From Cyclospora cayetanensis (Eukaryota; Apicomplexa; Conoidasida; Eucoccidiorida; Eimeriidae), in assembly GCF_002999335.1 (NCBI RefSeq), contig NW_020312347.1, positions 186,001-250,000 of the forward strand: a stretch of DNA of 64,000 bases, read 5' to 3'. The first letter of the stretch is position 1. Every line of letters starts with the position of its first letter. This document shows positions 34,501 through 45,643 of the stretch, piece after piece. Made by a program: the position numbers and the translations under genes. The notes under the pieces are model-generated. The model did no database searches. It had not been told where the DNA came from and saw only the letters and a list, made by a program, of their open reading frames with translations.

Positions 34501-37347
34501 TTTGGTTGTTCAAGCTCTTTGCCTTTTGCGTGCGCTTGTACTTTTGGATTCTAGCTTAATATCCCACAATAGAAACTGGTGCGTTGTTGAGAAGCTATTT
34601 GAAGCTGCTTAGGTGCGCAGAGTCCCCTGGCGATTTTTCGTTTACCTTAGACTGGGGGATGGGACTGATTTGGCACAGCCCGACATCCATAGTTTCTACA
34701 TGCCGAGTTGGTTCTTCCTATCCGGCCAAAGGCGCGTGGGGTGCTCGAATTCGCCTGTGGAAGCTCGAGCAGTCAAACGTTTGTGAAACCTCCGCAGTTC
34801 GTTCATTGAATGGATGAGTGGCTTCCCACCGTGCGATCACCTGCTCTGACACTTCAGGAGGACCCGAGGTATGCCATATATTCAGCGGCTCTCCATCTAC
34901 AATGTGGCGTTTACGAGACAAAGCTGCAAATATTTTTAAAATATCGATGTATCGATAGCTTCTTCGGCTCCATCTTCCTCGATCCTCCCAGAACTTGCTG
35001 TAATAATGATCTCGGCATAATTCGAATGGCCAGGGCTTGTACCAAGGCTTGTTCTGCAATAATCTCTGCAGGAAGACAACTTCCACCAGATTACTATAGC
35101 CACCCGTAAAGTGTTTCTCCTCAAAAATAACAGACTACGAAGAGCACTCGTTCTTTTTCATCTGCGGGGTACAAAGCGAGGTGTACTTATAACCGGCTGT
35201 GAAATCTTTTGACAATTCGTGTCCTTTTGCCAGCTGTGGGGCTAGTGCGTTTGTAAAGGCATGCAGCCGGCCTCTGCCATCTTAATAAACGTTGTGACAC
35301 TGTCAGCTTCCACCGCAGAGGGTGCGTTTCATACTGCTACCAAAGAAAATAAGATAATTGATCGACCGAACACCCAGGTCGGAGCCAGGGAACTGTTGTT
35401 GTGGGGAAACGTTATATTGCAGCGCTTCCAGAGCTAGTGGTAGAGAGAGGAACAGCTGCATCGAACCATCCTGTGCTAAAAGTCGTGACGCGGCATTTAA
35501 AGTCTCAGCAGGGCTACTTGAGACAACTACAGCCGGACTTGATGCAAACTCTTTAGAACTTTATAGAGTATATCTGAAAACAATGCACCGCCTTAAGCTC
35601 TTGGCGTGAGGAGGAGTAGCCACTTAGAGTGAGAAGGGCTGCTTCCTTTGAGCTTGCCCACTCACAGCTAGCTGCACATAGCAGCTACCGCACCCGCACA
35701 CGACAGTGCGCCATTTTGCATAGAGCTACCTATACACTGCAATATACAATATACGAAAAGACAGACCAAGAAGTCAGTTCTTTTATTTCTTAAATAGATA
35801 TAAATAGTGTGGTAGAAAGTAGTCGAGTGTCACGTAGTCGCTACGGTCACTTTTTCCACCAGTACATACATGGGCATAATCGCCGATATGTGGGAGCAGC
35901 AGCATGTCTCAGCTATTCAAACATCAGTGAGCACAACAGAGCAAAAGAGTCATGAGCTAGGGATTACTATAACTGCAAGGCCCAATCCTTTCCATCCCTC
36001 TCCGTGCCAGTGTTAGCCCTACGTTAAAAACGAGAGGCTACAAATGAATGGCGTTGCACGTAGAAGAGCGGTAAAGGGAAAGCTGGTGGCGATGTATATA
36101 GTTAGTTAAATACAGATACAGAATAGATGTTTTGGGTTTAATGGGAGGCACGCACTGGTATAACTACTGAAATGCAGTACGCCGGCGGGTGCAGGTTCGA
36201 TAGCTTCCAGGGCTCCCGCATTTTTGGCTGCCTGGTGTATGCTTCATTGCTTTCCCTTACTTATTCTTCTTCGTTTCACCTTTAAACACTGTATTTCTCT
36301 TGTAGGCAACAGATATGCAACTTTGTAGGCCTTGGAACCAAAAGAACGGCGCAATACGGGCACTACAAGGATTCGACCAGATGCACACCAGATGCCACCG
36401 TGCCTAGTTGCTCCAGGCTAAACTACTCCTAGATAATTCCACAGAACAAGCTGATTGGGGCGCATTAAAGCTACTCATTTAATTCAGGCTATGATTTCTA
36501 GTCCAGCAGATCATCAAGTGTAGATACGCCATCCCGAGCGGCCACCAGAGCAGCGCTTATTTCATCTGCAAGCTGAGCGCTTTCGGGGGAGCCGCACGGG
36601 CCTTTAGGGGCTTAATACTCGCCATTCGTGCGTGAGCTGATCGGAATAATCAAAACTAAAAAGCATCCGTGTGCTTGGGGCGGCAGAGGTGTGAGTTACT
36701 GCATAGACACTGGTTTCACATTTCTCACTGGCCACCACCTACCAGACAACTGAAGACACTCCTAGCCCTGGGGCTTTCTCTCCCCCTGGAATTTGCAACC
36801 ATCCCCTCGTTGTCTGTTTTGGTCCCCCCTAGATCCGCTTCAAAAAAGGCATTGTATCTTTCTAGGTGCCTTAATGAATGCATTTCTGCTCCCAATGCAG
36901 CAAATCAGTGAGCTGCACTGTCTTCACGGCCACTGGACCAAGACAGCAGCCGACTTACCGATGGGCTGCTACTTTTAATAGTCTCAATGTGTGCAAAGAT
37001 TCACCATGTCGTCGAAAACGATTCCTGTATTTGTTTAAAATGAATTTTAGGCCCTATACCCCTTTGCGGCATACACACATATCCTTCCCCAGCGCACCGA
37101 TCCCGCAGTGTCTGCTGGTAGTCGGCGGCAGGAAAGCCCCCTCCCCAGCAGCCTCTCTGCTCCGTCTTTCTCTTTGTCGTCTGTTGAGCGGAGACTTGTT
37201 TTGGTATGCCGAAGCATCCAGCCCTCCTGTTGCCGATTTCATAGGTGACAATCGGCCGTCCAGCGCACGGGGGACTGCAAGACACCACAGGATCGGCTCT
37301 CTATTTAGACACGGGAGCCTCGAGGTGCTCTCAGAAGCCGCCTAAAA
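34501..37347. other. gene-poor stretch and ApiAP2 upstream region
   Basis: 34501-35124 may hold remains of gag-like sequence of the retroelement (minus frame 34718-35086), but no zinc knuckle is seen. 35358-35609 has a weak plus-strand resemblance to the dispersed repeat family. 36669-37347 is probably promoter and leader of the ApiAP2 gene. Confidence 0.45.
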
Positions 37348-39558
37348 ATGATAGAACGCTGTTCAGTCTCCTCCGGCGAGCATGCCACAGGGCCTTCCAT
37401 TAGACAGAGCCTGCCACACCATGCCCATCCGGCTGTACGTACAGCCGACGCCAAAGTCCATCAAGCCCAAGGGGAATACAGAAACTGTCCCGTTCCCGAG
37501 CTATGCTTGTTTGATGACGGGAGTCGCTGGCGTGGCACTGCATCAGACGAGGGTTTGCCTTCAAGAGACACAGAAGAGGCTCCCCAGAAACAGGCCGCAG
37601 AGCAGCACCGGCACCAGCACCATCGACCGCAGCAGTACCCGCAAGAGCAGGGGGGAGCAGCCGCTATCTATGCGAATTTGCATGCATGCGTAGAGGCACT
37701 CGACACTCCAGGTAAGGGCTCTGACTGCTCAGAAGCCTCCAAGGGCCTTCCCCCCTTGCCGCCTCCTCATGCCTCCCCTGAGGAGCGGAGTGCTCAGACA
37801 GTGACACCAGAGAAAGAGGATCCCTTCGCGTTGGGCGAACAGCCTAGCACTTGCCTGGAGGGGCCCCCAGGACCGGAGACGTGGAGAGCAAAGCCCCACC
37901 GTGAAGGGGCCTCGGAAGGCTTGTGGGCCCCCCCGGAACCTTTGCTGACCGGAGGGCACGAACCTCGTGGAGGCCCCCAGGGGGCCCCTAAGAAGAAACT
38001 TCAGGAGAGCCACTCTGCTCGAAGTCTTGCTTCATCGGTGAGAATGCCACTGTCTGACGTGCAGGAGGCGGCATCCTCGGGTGAGCAGGCGACTTCAAAC
38101 AGCAGTGCCTCGATGAGAAGCGGCCGGAGCGGATTGCATCCCAAGAAAGCTTCCACCTCCAGCAGTGGAACGGTACAGGCCGGCGAGGCCCCCTGCGCAT
38201 TGGAGGACCTCTTCTTGCCTCGTTCACAGGTTCTTGAGGAAAAGGGGGGGAGGAGGAAGCGCTCCTCGCGAGCCGCTCCCGCGCGCAGAGACATATCCGG
38301 TGGAAGGCCTGCTAGTGCTTTCGAAGACTCCCAGGGGGCCCCCTCTGGCGAGCGCCCTCTGCAGCAAATCCTTAGCGACTTGATCCGTGCGGCAATGGAC
38401 CGGTTTGAATCCCTGGCGCTTGAGCGCGTGGAGGCCCTAATACGGCAGACCTGGGGCCCCCGAGTGAAGAGACTCAGGTCTGAGACAGACGTGTCTATGC
38501 AGGTTAATGATCAACTCCTCCAGTCTTTAAACCTCGAAGGCCTCACTACGGGAGAGTTACAGGCAGTGCTCAATCTCTCGGAGGAGCTGCGAGCCTATGA
38601 GGCGCTTGCTGCGCCATCGGGGAGGCCTTGGGAGGAGAGTTCCCCCGCTAAGGTACACTTCGAGTCTGCGAATTCGAGCCGACTCTCCCCAAGGGGGGGC
38701 CCCGTCGTGTCTTGCGGTGGGCGGCCACCTCTCGGAGGCCCTCAGGGGCCCCTGCCCGACTTTGTAGTCACTCCGTGCGGCTCTGTGAGGAAGGTCGCAA
38801 GCGCGCTGCAGCAGCGGAGGGAATTTCTAGACGCGATAGATGAGACAGATGGCTTTGAAGACTTTCTTCGAGAGCTAAAGGTGCTGCCTTCTTCCAAGCA
38901 TGGCCCCGCGGAGTCTCCCGTCCCAGAGAGTCGGCTCTGCGTCTGCGCAAGGAGGCAAGGGAGTCGCTGCGAGCCTTTGATAGATCCAACAGCTGCTTGC
39001 TCTCCTCCAGAAGCTGCAAACTCACTTGCAGCAGCAGCAACAGCAGCCGCGGGGTTCATGGACGCAAGCACCGGGAAGGCAAGCCCCTCCCCCGCCAGTC
39101 TAAAAAGTTCCCGGAGACGATCGCGACCCAGCTTACAGAGGAAGGGCGGAGGGCCTCCCAAGGGGCATCAGAGGCCCCTACCTGCCAAGGAACCCTACCA
39201 GTGGCAGGGGGAGAAGGCGCCTGCTAAGGCGTACTGCAGGGTTGCACGGGCCCTTAACCTCTTTGCCGATACAGCCGTACCGTTTGAAGCGCCTCAAACT
39301 GGAGGCATGGCGCTTAGCAGGGAAGATGCCGCTGCAGCAGCTCGCTACGCAAGCCCCCCGTCAGAGCAGCAGCAGTTTTCTCTAGAGGAAGGCAGGGAAA
39401 AGACTCCCAGGCTTGATGCAGGCGCGTCTACTTTTCATTTGTTGAGCGCACCCTCCGAGGCTGCGACCTCGTTTTGCAGTGGGGGGCCCCGCGGGTCACG
39501 CCGTCCCGCGGGACTTGGCAGTGGCAGCAGTAACAGCAGCAGCAGCAGCAGCAGCAGT

Positions 39559-39598
<40 letters not shown>

Positions 39599-40542
39599 CG
39601 GCGGACCACGATAGCGGTCACCCCTCCGGTCCCACCCATCTTGGTAGGGCTTTTGCATCCCTGAAATCTTCCTGCGGGCACTCCGGCGACGCTTCAGTCA
39701 GCAGTCTGCGCTCTCCCGTCAAGGGGGTGTATTATGATAGCTTCAAGAAGCTGTGGAGGGTCCAGTGGCACACAGCAGGCGATCCAAGGGGCCCTGCTGA
39801 AGGCAGACGTATGTCTCGTTCCTTCAGCTGTAGTCGACTGGGATTCGACGCCGCAAGGGCAAGAGCCGTGGCGTGGATGCTCTCTGGGGGCCTCGTGGGA
39901 GACGGTGGTGTGGAGCTGCCCACAAGGAGTGCCCACGGGACGCTTCCACTCGGCCTCTCTAAGCTCTGCTCGATGTTGGCTGCTACAGCGGGCTGGGAAA
40001 TGATTGAGGATCGGCAGATTAAAGAATTTGTCGCGTTTTACGATCCTAAGAAGTTCCTGCTGCGAGTGGAGGGGTACTACGTAGCGCAGAAGCTGTGCGG
40101 AGGGTCTCTAACCCCGTCACCCTGTTCGGCGCTCCCTTTGAGCGCCAGCAACGCCCTTCCCTCGAGCATCAACTGCAGGGAGACTGGCGTAGGGGTGCCC
40201 AGTGTACCTCTTCCTCCTGAAACAGCCCCTACATGTCCTGACATGCGGGGGGCGTTGGCGGGGAAAAGGGGCCCTCGAGGTGCTCTCTTGAGCAGCAGGC
40301 AGCAGCGCGCGCTATCACCCCTTGGCCTAGATGATATGCTTAGAATAGTGTGGGGGAGTCCTGAGGATGCCGCAGCGTATATTATTACCGGCTTAAATGG
40401 CGGGGAACCCCCCGAAGGGCCCCCATGTGAAAGCCGGGGCCTCCCGGACCCAGAGGGAGACGTCAAATGTGAACCAGCAGCGAGCCCAGCAAATGCTGAA
40501 GGCGTGTCGGCGAAAGCAGAGGATATTTTGTACACCTCTTGA
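37348..40542 (+). CDS. ApiAP2-family DNA-binding protein, single AP2 domain
   Basis: 1064 residues in one open frame. It is mostly disordered and rich in Ser, Pro, Gly, Ala and Glu, with a His/Gln-rich patch near residue 85 (EQHRHQHHRPQQ). A poly-Ser run with Asn occupies about 725-751. The AP2 domain lies at about 792-850: VKGVYYDSFKKLWRVQW, a loop, then RMSRSFSCSRLGFDAARA and RAVAWM, matching the GVYYD....W.A.W....G....K.FS...FG...A...A pattern of apicomplexan AP2 factors. A further helical stretch (IKEFVAFYDPKKFLLRVE) follows at about 890. The role is expected to be sequence-specific transcription control in the nucleus; the target motif cannot be told. The first ATG of the open frame was taken; an upstream exon cannot be excluded. 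Confidence 0.85.
39521..39597 (+). repeat. (AGC)n trinucleotide run encoding poly-Ser
   Basis: About 25 AGC/AAC codons inside the ApiAP2 gene, read as Ser/Asn. CAG/AGC runs of this kind are typical of Eimeriidae coding sequence. On the other strand they give spurious poly-Cys and poly-Ala frames. Confidence 0.95.
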
Positions 40543-41125
40543 TTTTAGTGCAGGGGAGACGCCAACGCATGTTTGTGCCGTCTGCCGCCATACTTTGTTC
40601 CGTGCCACACTGCCACTGCGTTGCCCCTATTGTTTGCACAAAGCGGCGGGATGCAGCTAGTTGGTGCGCTCGCTTGCTGGAACACTTGGCAACCTTTGAC
40701 TAGAAACAACGCAGTCAGCCGTTCCGAGGCAGTTTTATCAACTGAACAAGTATTGCAAAGGGGGACTTTGTGTTTCTGAGGGTTTTTCTCGCTGGTATAG
40801 TCGCGTAGCGCACGTGGAGTTGATAGTCGCAGGGGTGTTTTTACCTGAGTGTAGGGCTCTGCTGCGAGCAAGCACAAAAGAGTAGGCAGTAAATATTGAA
40901 GTCTGCTCTTGCTCTACAAACAGGGGGTCAATTTAGGTATGGACAGCAACTGGGTAAGTCTGCCTCCTATAGCATACACGAACTTATGGACAACACCTGC
41001 AAAGGCGTGCGGAAGCCGCGCTAATCAAAAAAAAGCGGCATCCCTTCTTAGAAAATCAGCGGGTATACAAAGTTAGAATGCGAGCGGCGGGGAAGCACCG
41101 CCAAAAAGCGTAACGCACGCAAGAA
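40543..41125. other. convergent 3' flanks of ApiAP2 (plus) and DnaJ (minus)
   Basis: No gene recognised. The two genes converge here. Confidence 0.6.
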
Positions 41126-41875
41126 TCAAATGATAGATGCCATGTCAAAAAGATCCCACTCAAAGGCGAAGCCGCTGTCACTCTGTCCCACCGGCGTGTC
41201 CTCCTCCTCTCCTGTCATCCCAAATAAGTCGAAAGCAGAAAAGGGGTCTTCATCCTCGTCATCGTCATCTAGCTCCTCTTCGTCCAGTTCCTCGTCTTCA
41301 TCTGAATCTTTTGAACCAAAGCTGTAGCCTTGAGCGAAAAGGTTCATCATGTCCAGGACGGTGGTGGCTGCTGCTGCCGTCCGTCCCAAGATTCCGGTAT
41401 TGTGCCCCCTTCTTACAAACCGCCCTCCGTCTCCCGACCCTCTTCTGTCAAAAAGCTTTCTGTGTGTTTCGTTCCTCAGCATTTCATATGCTGCATTTAT
41501 AATGACAAACGGTTCTTCATGCGCTTCCTTCTCGCCTTCATGAACACCCGTCTCCTTAGCGCAAAAAGCACGCAGCTTGTCTGGATGGCAGACCCTTGCC
41601 TTTACTCTGTATGCCCGCTGAATTGACTTGAGGGGAGCATTGGGAGCCACCCCGAGGGCCTCGTAAGGATCATAAGTCGGTTTTCCTTGCCAAGTTCCCA
41701 AAGGAGTTAGGCGGCAGAGTCGCTCTGCTTTTCCTCTGAAACATTTCTCGTGGGAGAAAGAAGATGATGCACTTTGTGGCACACACGAAAGAAGGACCAC
41801 AAGCAACAAGACAGAGAGATGCAACACCGGCGAACCCGTAGAGGAAGAGCCAGCCAAAGGCAGCAATCCCCGCAT
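41126..41875 (-). CDS. secretory-pathway DnaJ (J-domain) protein with acidic tail
   Basis: Co-chaperone that stimulates the ATPase of an Hsp70 partner. 249 residues in one exon. Residues 1-37 form a signal peptide or signal anchor (hydrophobic VLHLSVLLLVVLLSC at 17-31). The J domain spans about 68-145: YDPYEALGVAPNAPLKSIQ, the HPD motif at 97-99 (VCHPDKLRAFC), then FVIINAAYEMLRNETHRKLF. The loop after HPD is stretched and carries two cysteines near it (residues 96 and 105). No zinc-finger or substrate domain follows. Instead residues about 190-215 are almost only Asp/Glu, and the end is FAFEWDLFDMASII. With a leader and no HDEL-type tail, the site could be ER, apicoplast or secreted. The Hsp70 partner is unknown. 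Confidence 0.88.
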   Translation of the reverse strand: MRGLLPLAGSSSTGSPVLHLSVLLLVVLLSCVPQSASSSFSHEKCFRGKAERLCRLTPLGTWQGKPTYDPYEALGVAPNAPLKSIQRAYRVKARVCHPDKLRAFCAKETGVHEGEKEAHEEPFVIINAAYEMLRNETHRKLFDRRGSGDGGRFVRRGHNTGILGRTAAAATTVLDMMNLFAQGYSFGSKDSDEDEELDEEELDDDDEDEDPFSAFDLFGMTGEEEDTPVGQSDSGFAFEWDLFDMASII

Positions 41876-43087
41876 TTCTGTGGCGCTCGATCGGGTAAAG
41901 AGGGAAAGACTAGCAATTAAAGAGACTCAGTTACGCTCAAATCATCACGTGAATTGCCGGTTACTCTAGTTTTGAGCAACAACAGGGCTCAATGCAATGA
42001 GGCGCCTTTCAGAATAATCCCATCCTACCGCTGCTAGATAAAATGGAGATGACGCGCAGGCGTTTTGCAAACTTTCATTTCTTCTGCCTAGCCAAGTGAC
42101 ACAATGAGTAAGTGGCTGTGTGATCCCTTTTTGCTTTGAATACTTGTACAATTATGGCGTGCGCAAGAGAACAAATACCCTGGAGCACCAACCGAGAGCA
42201 AGGGCAATCATGGGCAAATAAGGCGAAAACTCAGAGACAATAAGAAAATAAACAAATTTAAATGTAAATGAAACCTTACGGTCTTTGACGACCGTCGACT
42301 TCTAACGGCCTCCTTAAGGGAACGAATGAAAAAATGTTATGTGTCTCCCACAGACGGAGCGAACCCGAAAAAATCCGATGCAATGTCCGTGTATCTGGTT
42401 GGAGGAAATGACACCAAAATAGATCAAAGGATATTAGTTTTCACTAATCCTCATCATTTTCCCCGTTCTTCACCGAGCACTTTGCTGGGGAAGCCACTTC
42501 GGCGAAATCTGCTCTAGCCCAAGCGGCTCAGCTTTCATAGTTCCTAGAATCAATGCAATTGGCCAGATAAGATGGTTCCAGCGGAATGTTTGTTTTTAAT
42601 GAGCATCATTATGTATATACACATACATTTTTTGTTTTAAGCGAAAAATAAGCAACAGAGCCGTTCCAAAGAATTGTTCGTGCCCTGTCTTGATGTCCAG
42701 CACTCAGAGAGAGCATCCCCTCCTATGCCAAAGTACTTGCCACATCCGAGTTAAATGCTTTGATCGCTGTTGCGGCTCAATTATGTATCTTGCTGCAACC
42801 GAGAAGAAGAGTGGCGGTGGCATTCGGGCCGTCCAAAATACAGCAAAATTAAAAATGACGACCGATGCCACTCGACATGAGTGACACACATTGGGTGTAC
42901 GTCCACCCGATCAGTCCGACATGCGATAACCGCATTCCGGTTCAATTTAGGGCTATTAACAGCACTTGCCAGTTACTTCTTTGGACCCTCTGTGGTTTTC
43001 GGTCATACATTCTCTTCCGGCTACCCGAGCATTTACCCCGGCTCGAGCGGTGTATACACATGAATAATCCTTTCCCAGAGAACCTAC
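41876..43087. other. no gene recognised; may hold the last CHMP1 exon
   Basis: Low-motif sequence. The final exon of the CHMP1 gene should lie in the right part, but no segment encoding the expected C-terminal MIT-interacting helix was found. Confidence 0.45.
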
Positions 43088-44824
43088 TTGCTGTCTAGAC
43101 ATTTGCTCCTTGTGGGTTGCCACAAGAGCGTCTGCCGCCTCTGCGTGGTCTTCCAAAGGAATGCGGTAGGCTTGAGCCACTTCTAATAATACCTTGTCGA
43201 CCTGTAGACACAAGAAAAGGTTTCAGGCATAACATATTATGGCATAAGCATGGCATATAGAAGTCACCATTTGTGGCCCACAAAAAAAAGCAAGCAGTAA
43301 ATCGGTATCGGGAAGTAACAATTCAGTTCTAAAAGAGTAGTCTGACCGAAATAACAAGAGCGAGCCGCCTGTGTTTCCAAAAGAAGAAATATACGACATA
43401 TCTGCTATGCGTGTTCTACACACACAAGTTTTCACTTCACCTGCTGCGTGGGCATTGCGCTGGAAGTAGAAGCATCCAACAAACTCGACACTGAATCGCT
43501 CCTGACGTCCTAAAGAAGCAGACACGGAATACGGCTAGCAACCATCGAATATCGGGTGTATCACACAGATATATGGGCTGCAACTGTGGTAACAGCAATA
43601 TTTTGAGCTCCGGGCTTCCGGCTCAGGATTAAAGGGTTCAGTACGGTGGACACTACGCTACGGCGCCTGTGATTCAGGGTCTTTGCCCCACGAGGTCATC
43701 AAACAACTTAGAGAACAATTCAATTTCCCTGAGAGACGCGGAGCTATCAAGTTTCCGCAAGGCTCCCGAGAGGCCAGAGGCGACCGAATGAATTTTTGTA
43801 GTAAGCTGAAAAATCGCACAAAGAGGAGCCCTTAGTGGTGCCGCATCATCCTCCTCGGGCAGCTGAGGCTTCGGCCTTCAAAAGTCTTACATTCAGCAGA
43901 CAAAGCTTAATATGAGTTTGCCCTATTTGGGGGAAAGTTTGTATACAGACGAGGTCGTGTACAGAAGAAATAGCAAGCAGCGAATAAAGCATCCATAAAA
44001 GTGGGTTTCATATGCGCAGGCATCTTATTTCGCACCAGTGCAGGTAAGGCAAAAAGGTGAATGAACAGGCTGAGATATGCAAAAATGGGGCTAAACAGCT
44101 GGGCGAAATGCTAGGTATGTGATACAGATCTCTTTGCGCCAGCCTTCTAGACGTACCCTAGTTTCTAGTGTATTTTATTGGGAAAACGTGGTACTGGACC
44201 GTGCATAATTGCTGAATACCGTTATTAAGTGGGGGAATGGGGTTGAAGGCAGAGCCCACCTGGTGCGACCGGTGAGCGCCATCGAGACGGGATGCCACTG
44301 CCTCGAGTTTCGACGACATGTGGAGACAATTTAGTCCTTCGTGTTGTTTGCGTACATAATTCTGCGCAAAGACTCTATGTTAGGAGGGCAAACAAGCAAA
44401 GAAGACAAGCTCTGCACAACGATGCCGCTAGAGCAGGCTGCTAACGTGCGTTAACAAGTAATAGGGAGGCAACAGAGGGGTAGCCTGAGAGTGTGTCCAT
44501 GCTATAGGCTACTCAGTTCTGTTGTTTCATAGAGAAATAAAGGATGTTTGAATCACCTTGCGCCCTCCTGGTTATGGCGTAGGAGTGCGCGCCGTATCTT
44601 TTCTCTCTCTTGCAGACTTTCCCTGTAGCACCTGTCGCTCTGCCTCTTCTGTCAAGCATCCATAGCACAAATTCAGTGGCCAGACATCAGAACCAATAGT
44701 CGTATTTTCACAGGAACGAAGCCAGCAGATACTTATAGGAAAGTGATTTTCTTTGCCTTACAAGCTCCCGCGCCTTTATCCTCAAGTCCAGAATGACCGG
44801 CAGAACTGAATGTTGAGTCCCCAT
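43088..44824 (-). CDS. CHMP1: CHMP1/Did2-type ESCRT-III subunit, C terminus open
   Basis: ESCRT-III proteins polymerise on membranes for budding and fission, and CHMP1 recruits Vps4. Six exons join in phase: 44762-44824, 44557-44648, 44260-44374, 43692-43805, 43441-43509 and 43088-43201. Matches to CHMP1 run the whole length: LDLRIKAREL then KRQSDRCYRES for the first helix (L.FTAKQLE...KK..K), LLRHNQEGARVFAQNYVRKQ for KKALLQKN.E.ARVYAENAIRK, HEGLNCLHMSSKLEAVASRL for [20 protein letters not shown], then LFSKLFDDLDVRSDSV and PTQQVDKVLLEVAQAY for TTPQ.QVD.LI..IAEE. The exons are tiny, so the gene is invisible as a single long frame. The final C-terminal helix (MIM1, ending LRR-like) was not found after the donor CAA|GTAGGT at 43087. 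Confidence 0.85.
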
Positions 44825-45643
44825 TGCTCCTCTGCAATAAAGTGCGCCGTTACGTCTTGGCTGTGGTGCTATGAAGAACGGCAAGCGCGATCTCAGAAGG
44901 TCTTGGCCGTTTGTTTGTCTTCCTGGGCGAAGGACGGACGGCCACGGGCTGTAGTTAAACGCCGGAGAGATGCTTGGCTATTCGGGTAAGCAGACGCTAA
45001 TAACCCCTTTGTGCCTGGCTCCTTGATTGGGAAAGCGCAAAAAGAAGAAATGGTGAAGAATCGGCTGCGGGAGATTGACAAGTGGTGAACCGGCACTCAG
45101 AAGCAAGCGCTCTTTCGAAGTTTTGTGGCGTCAAATGCACGATTCCGGAGGCTTTGACAAAATCTACAATACTAAGCTAAAGTTTCATTGAAAGGGAGGC
45201 TACAGTTGGAAGAAATGCGAACAAAAGCAGTAGACCCACCAAACCGGATGGCTGGATGCAATCACGACCCCCGGGTCGTATGGAGAGAGCGAGCCTTCTG
45301 CATGCACTCATGTGTGTTATTCCCTTCAAACGTGGATTATCTAGCTTTAATGCCATTGTTGACTGCTTTATTTGGGGGAAGACGGCATGCTGTGTTCTCT
45401 GCCACACCCCACGATCTCACTTGGACGCTCTGGGTGATACACCGCAGTCCTGCTGCACCCGTGATCCGGGAGGGTATTGGGAGCGCAGAGACCAGCTCCC
45501 AAGCCCCTCCACCCTTGAAATTCGCCTTGCGTTCTGATTCGAGCTTGCCACACACAGCCCCCCCAGAAGCTGGAGGATACCGCATTACTCCCTAGGACGG
45601 TGCCCCCTCGCGGCTGCGGCGTTCCCTGGGATCAATCCCTGGA
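44825..45643. other. upstream region between CHMP1 (minus) and the next plus-strand candidate
   Basis: No gene recognised. Likely contains divergent promoters. Confidence 0.5.

Noticed and set aside
36160..36215. Possible nuclear tRNA (GCAGGTTCGATAGC)
   Set aside because: The GGTTCGA box is present but the flanking bases do not form a T stem, and no acceptor stem or A box could be drawn.
39428..39681. Poly-Cys and poly-Ala minus-strand frames
   Set aside because: They are the opposite-strand reading of the (AGC)n poly-Ser run of the ApiAP2 gene.
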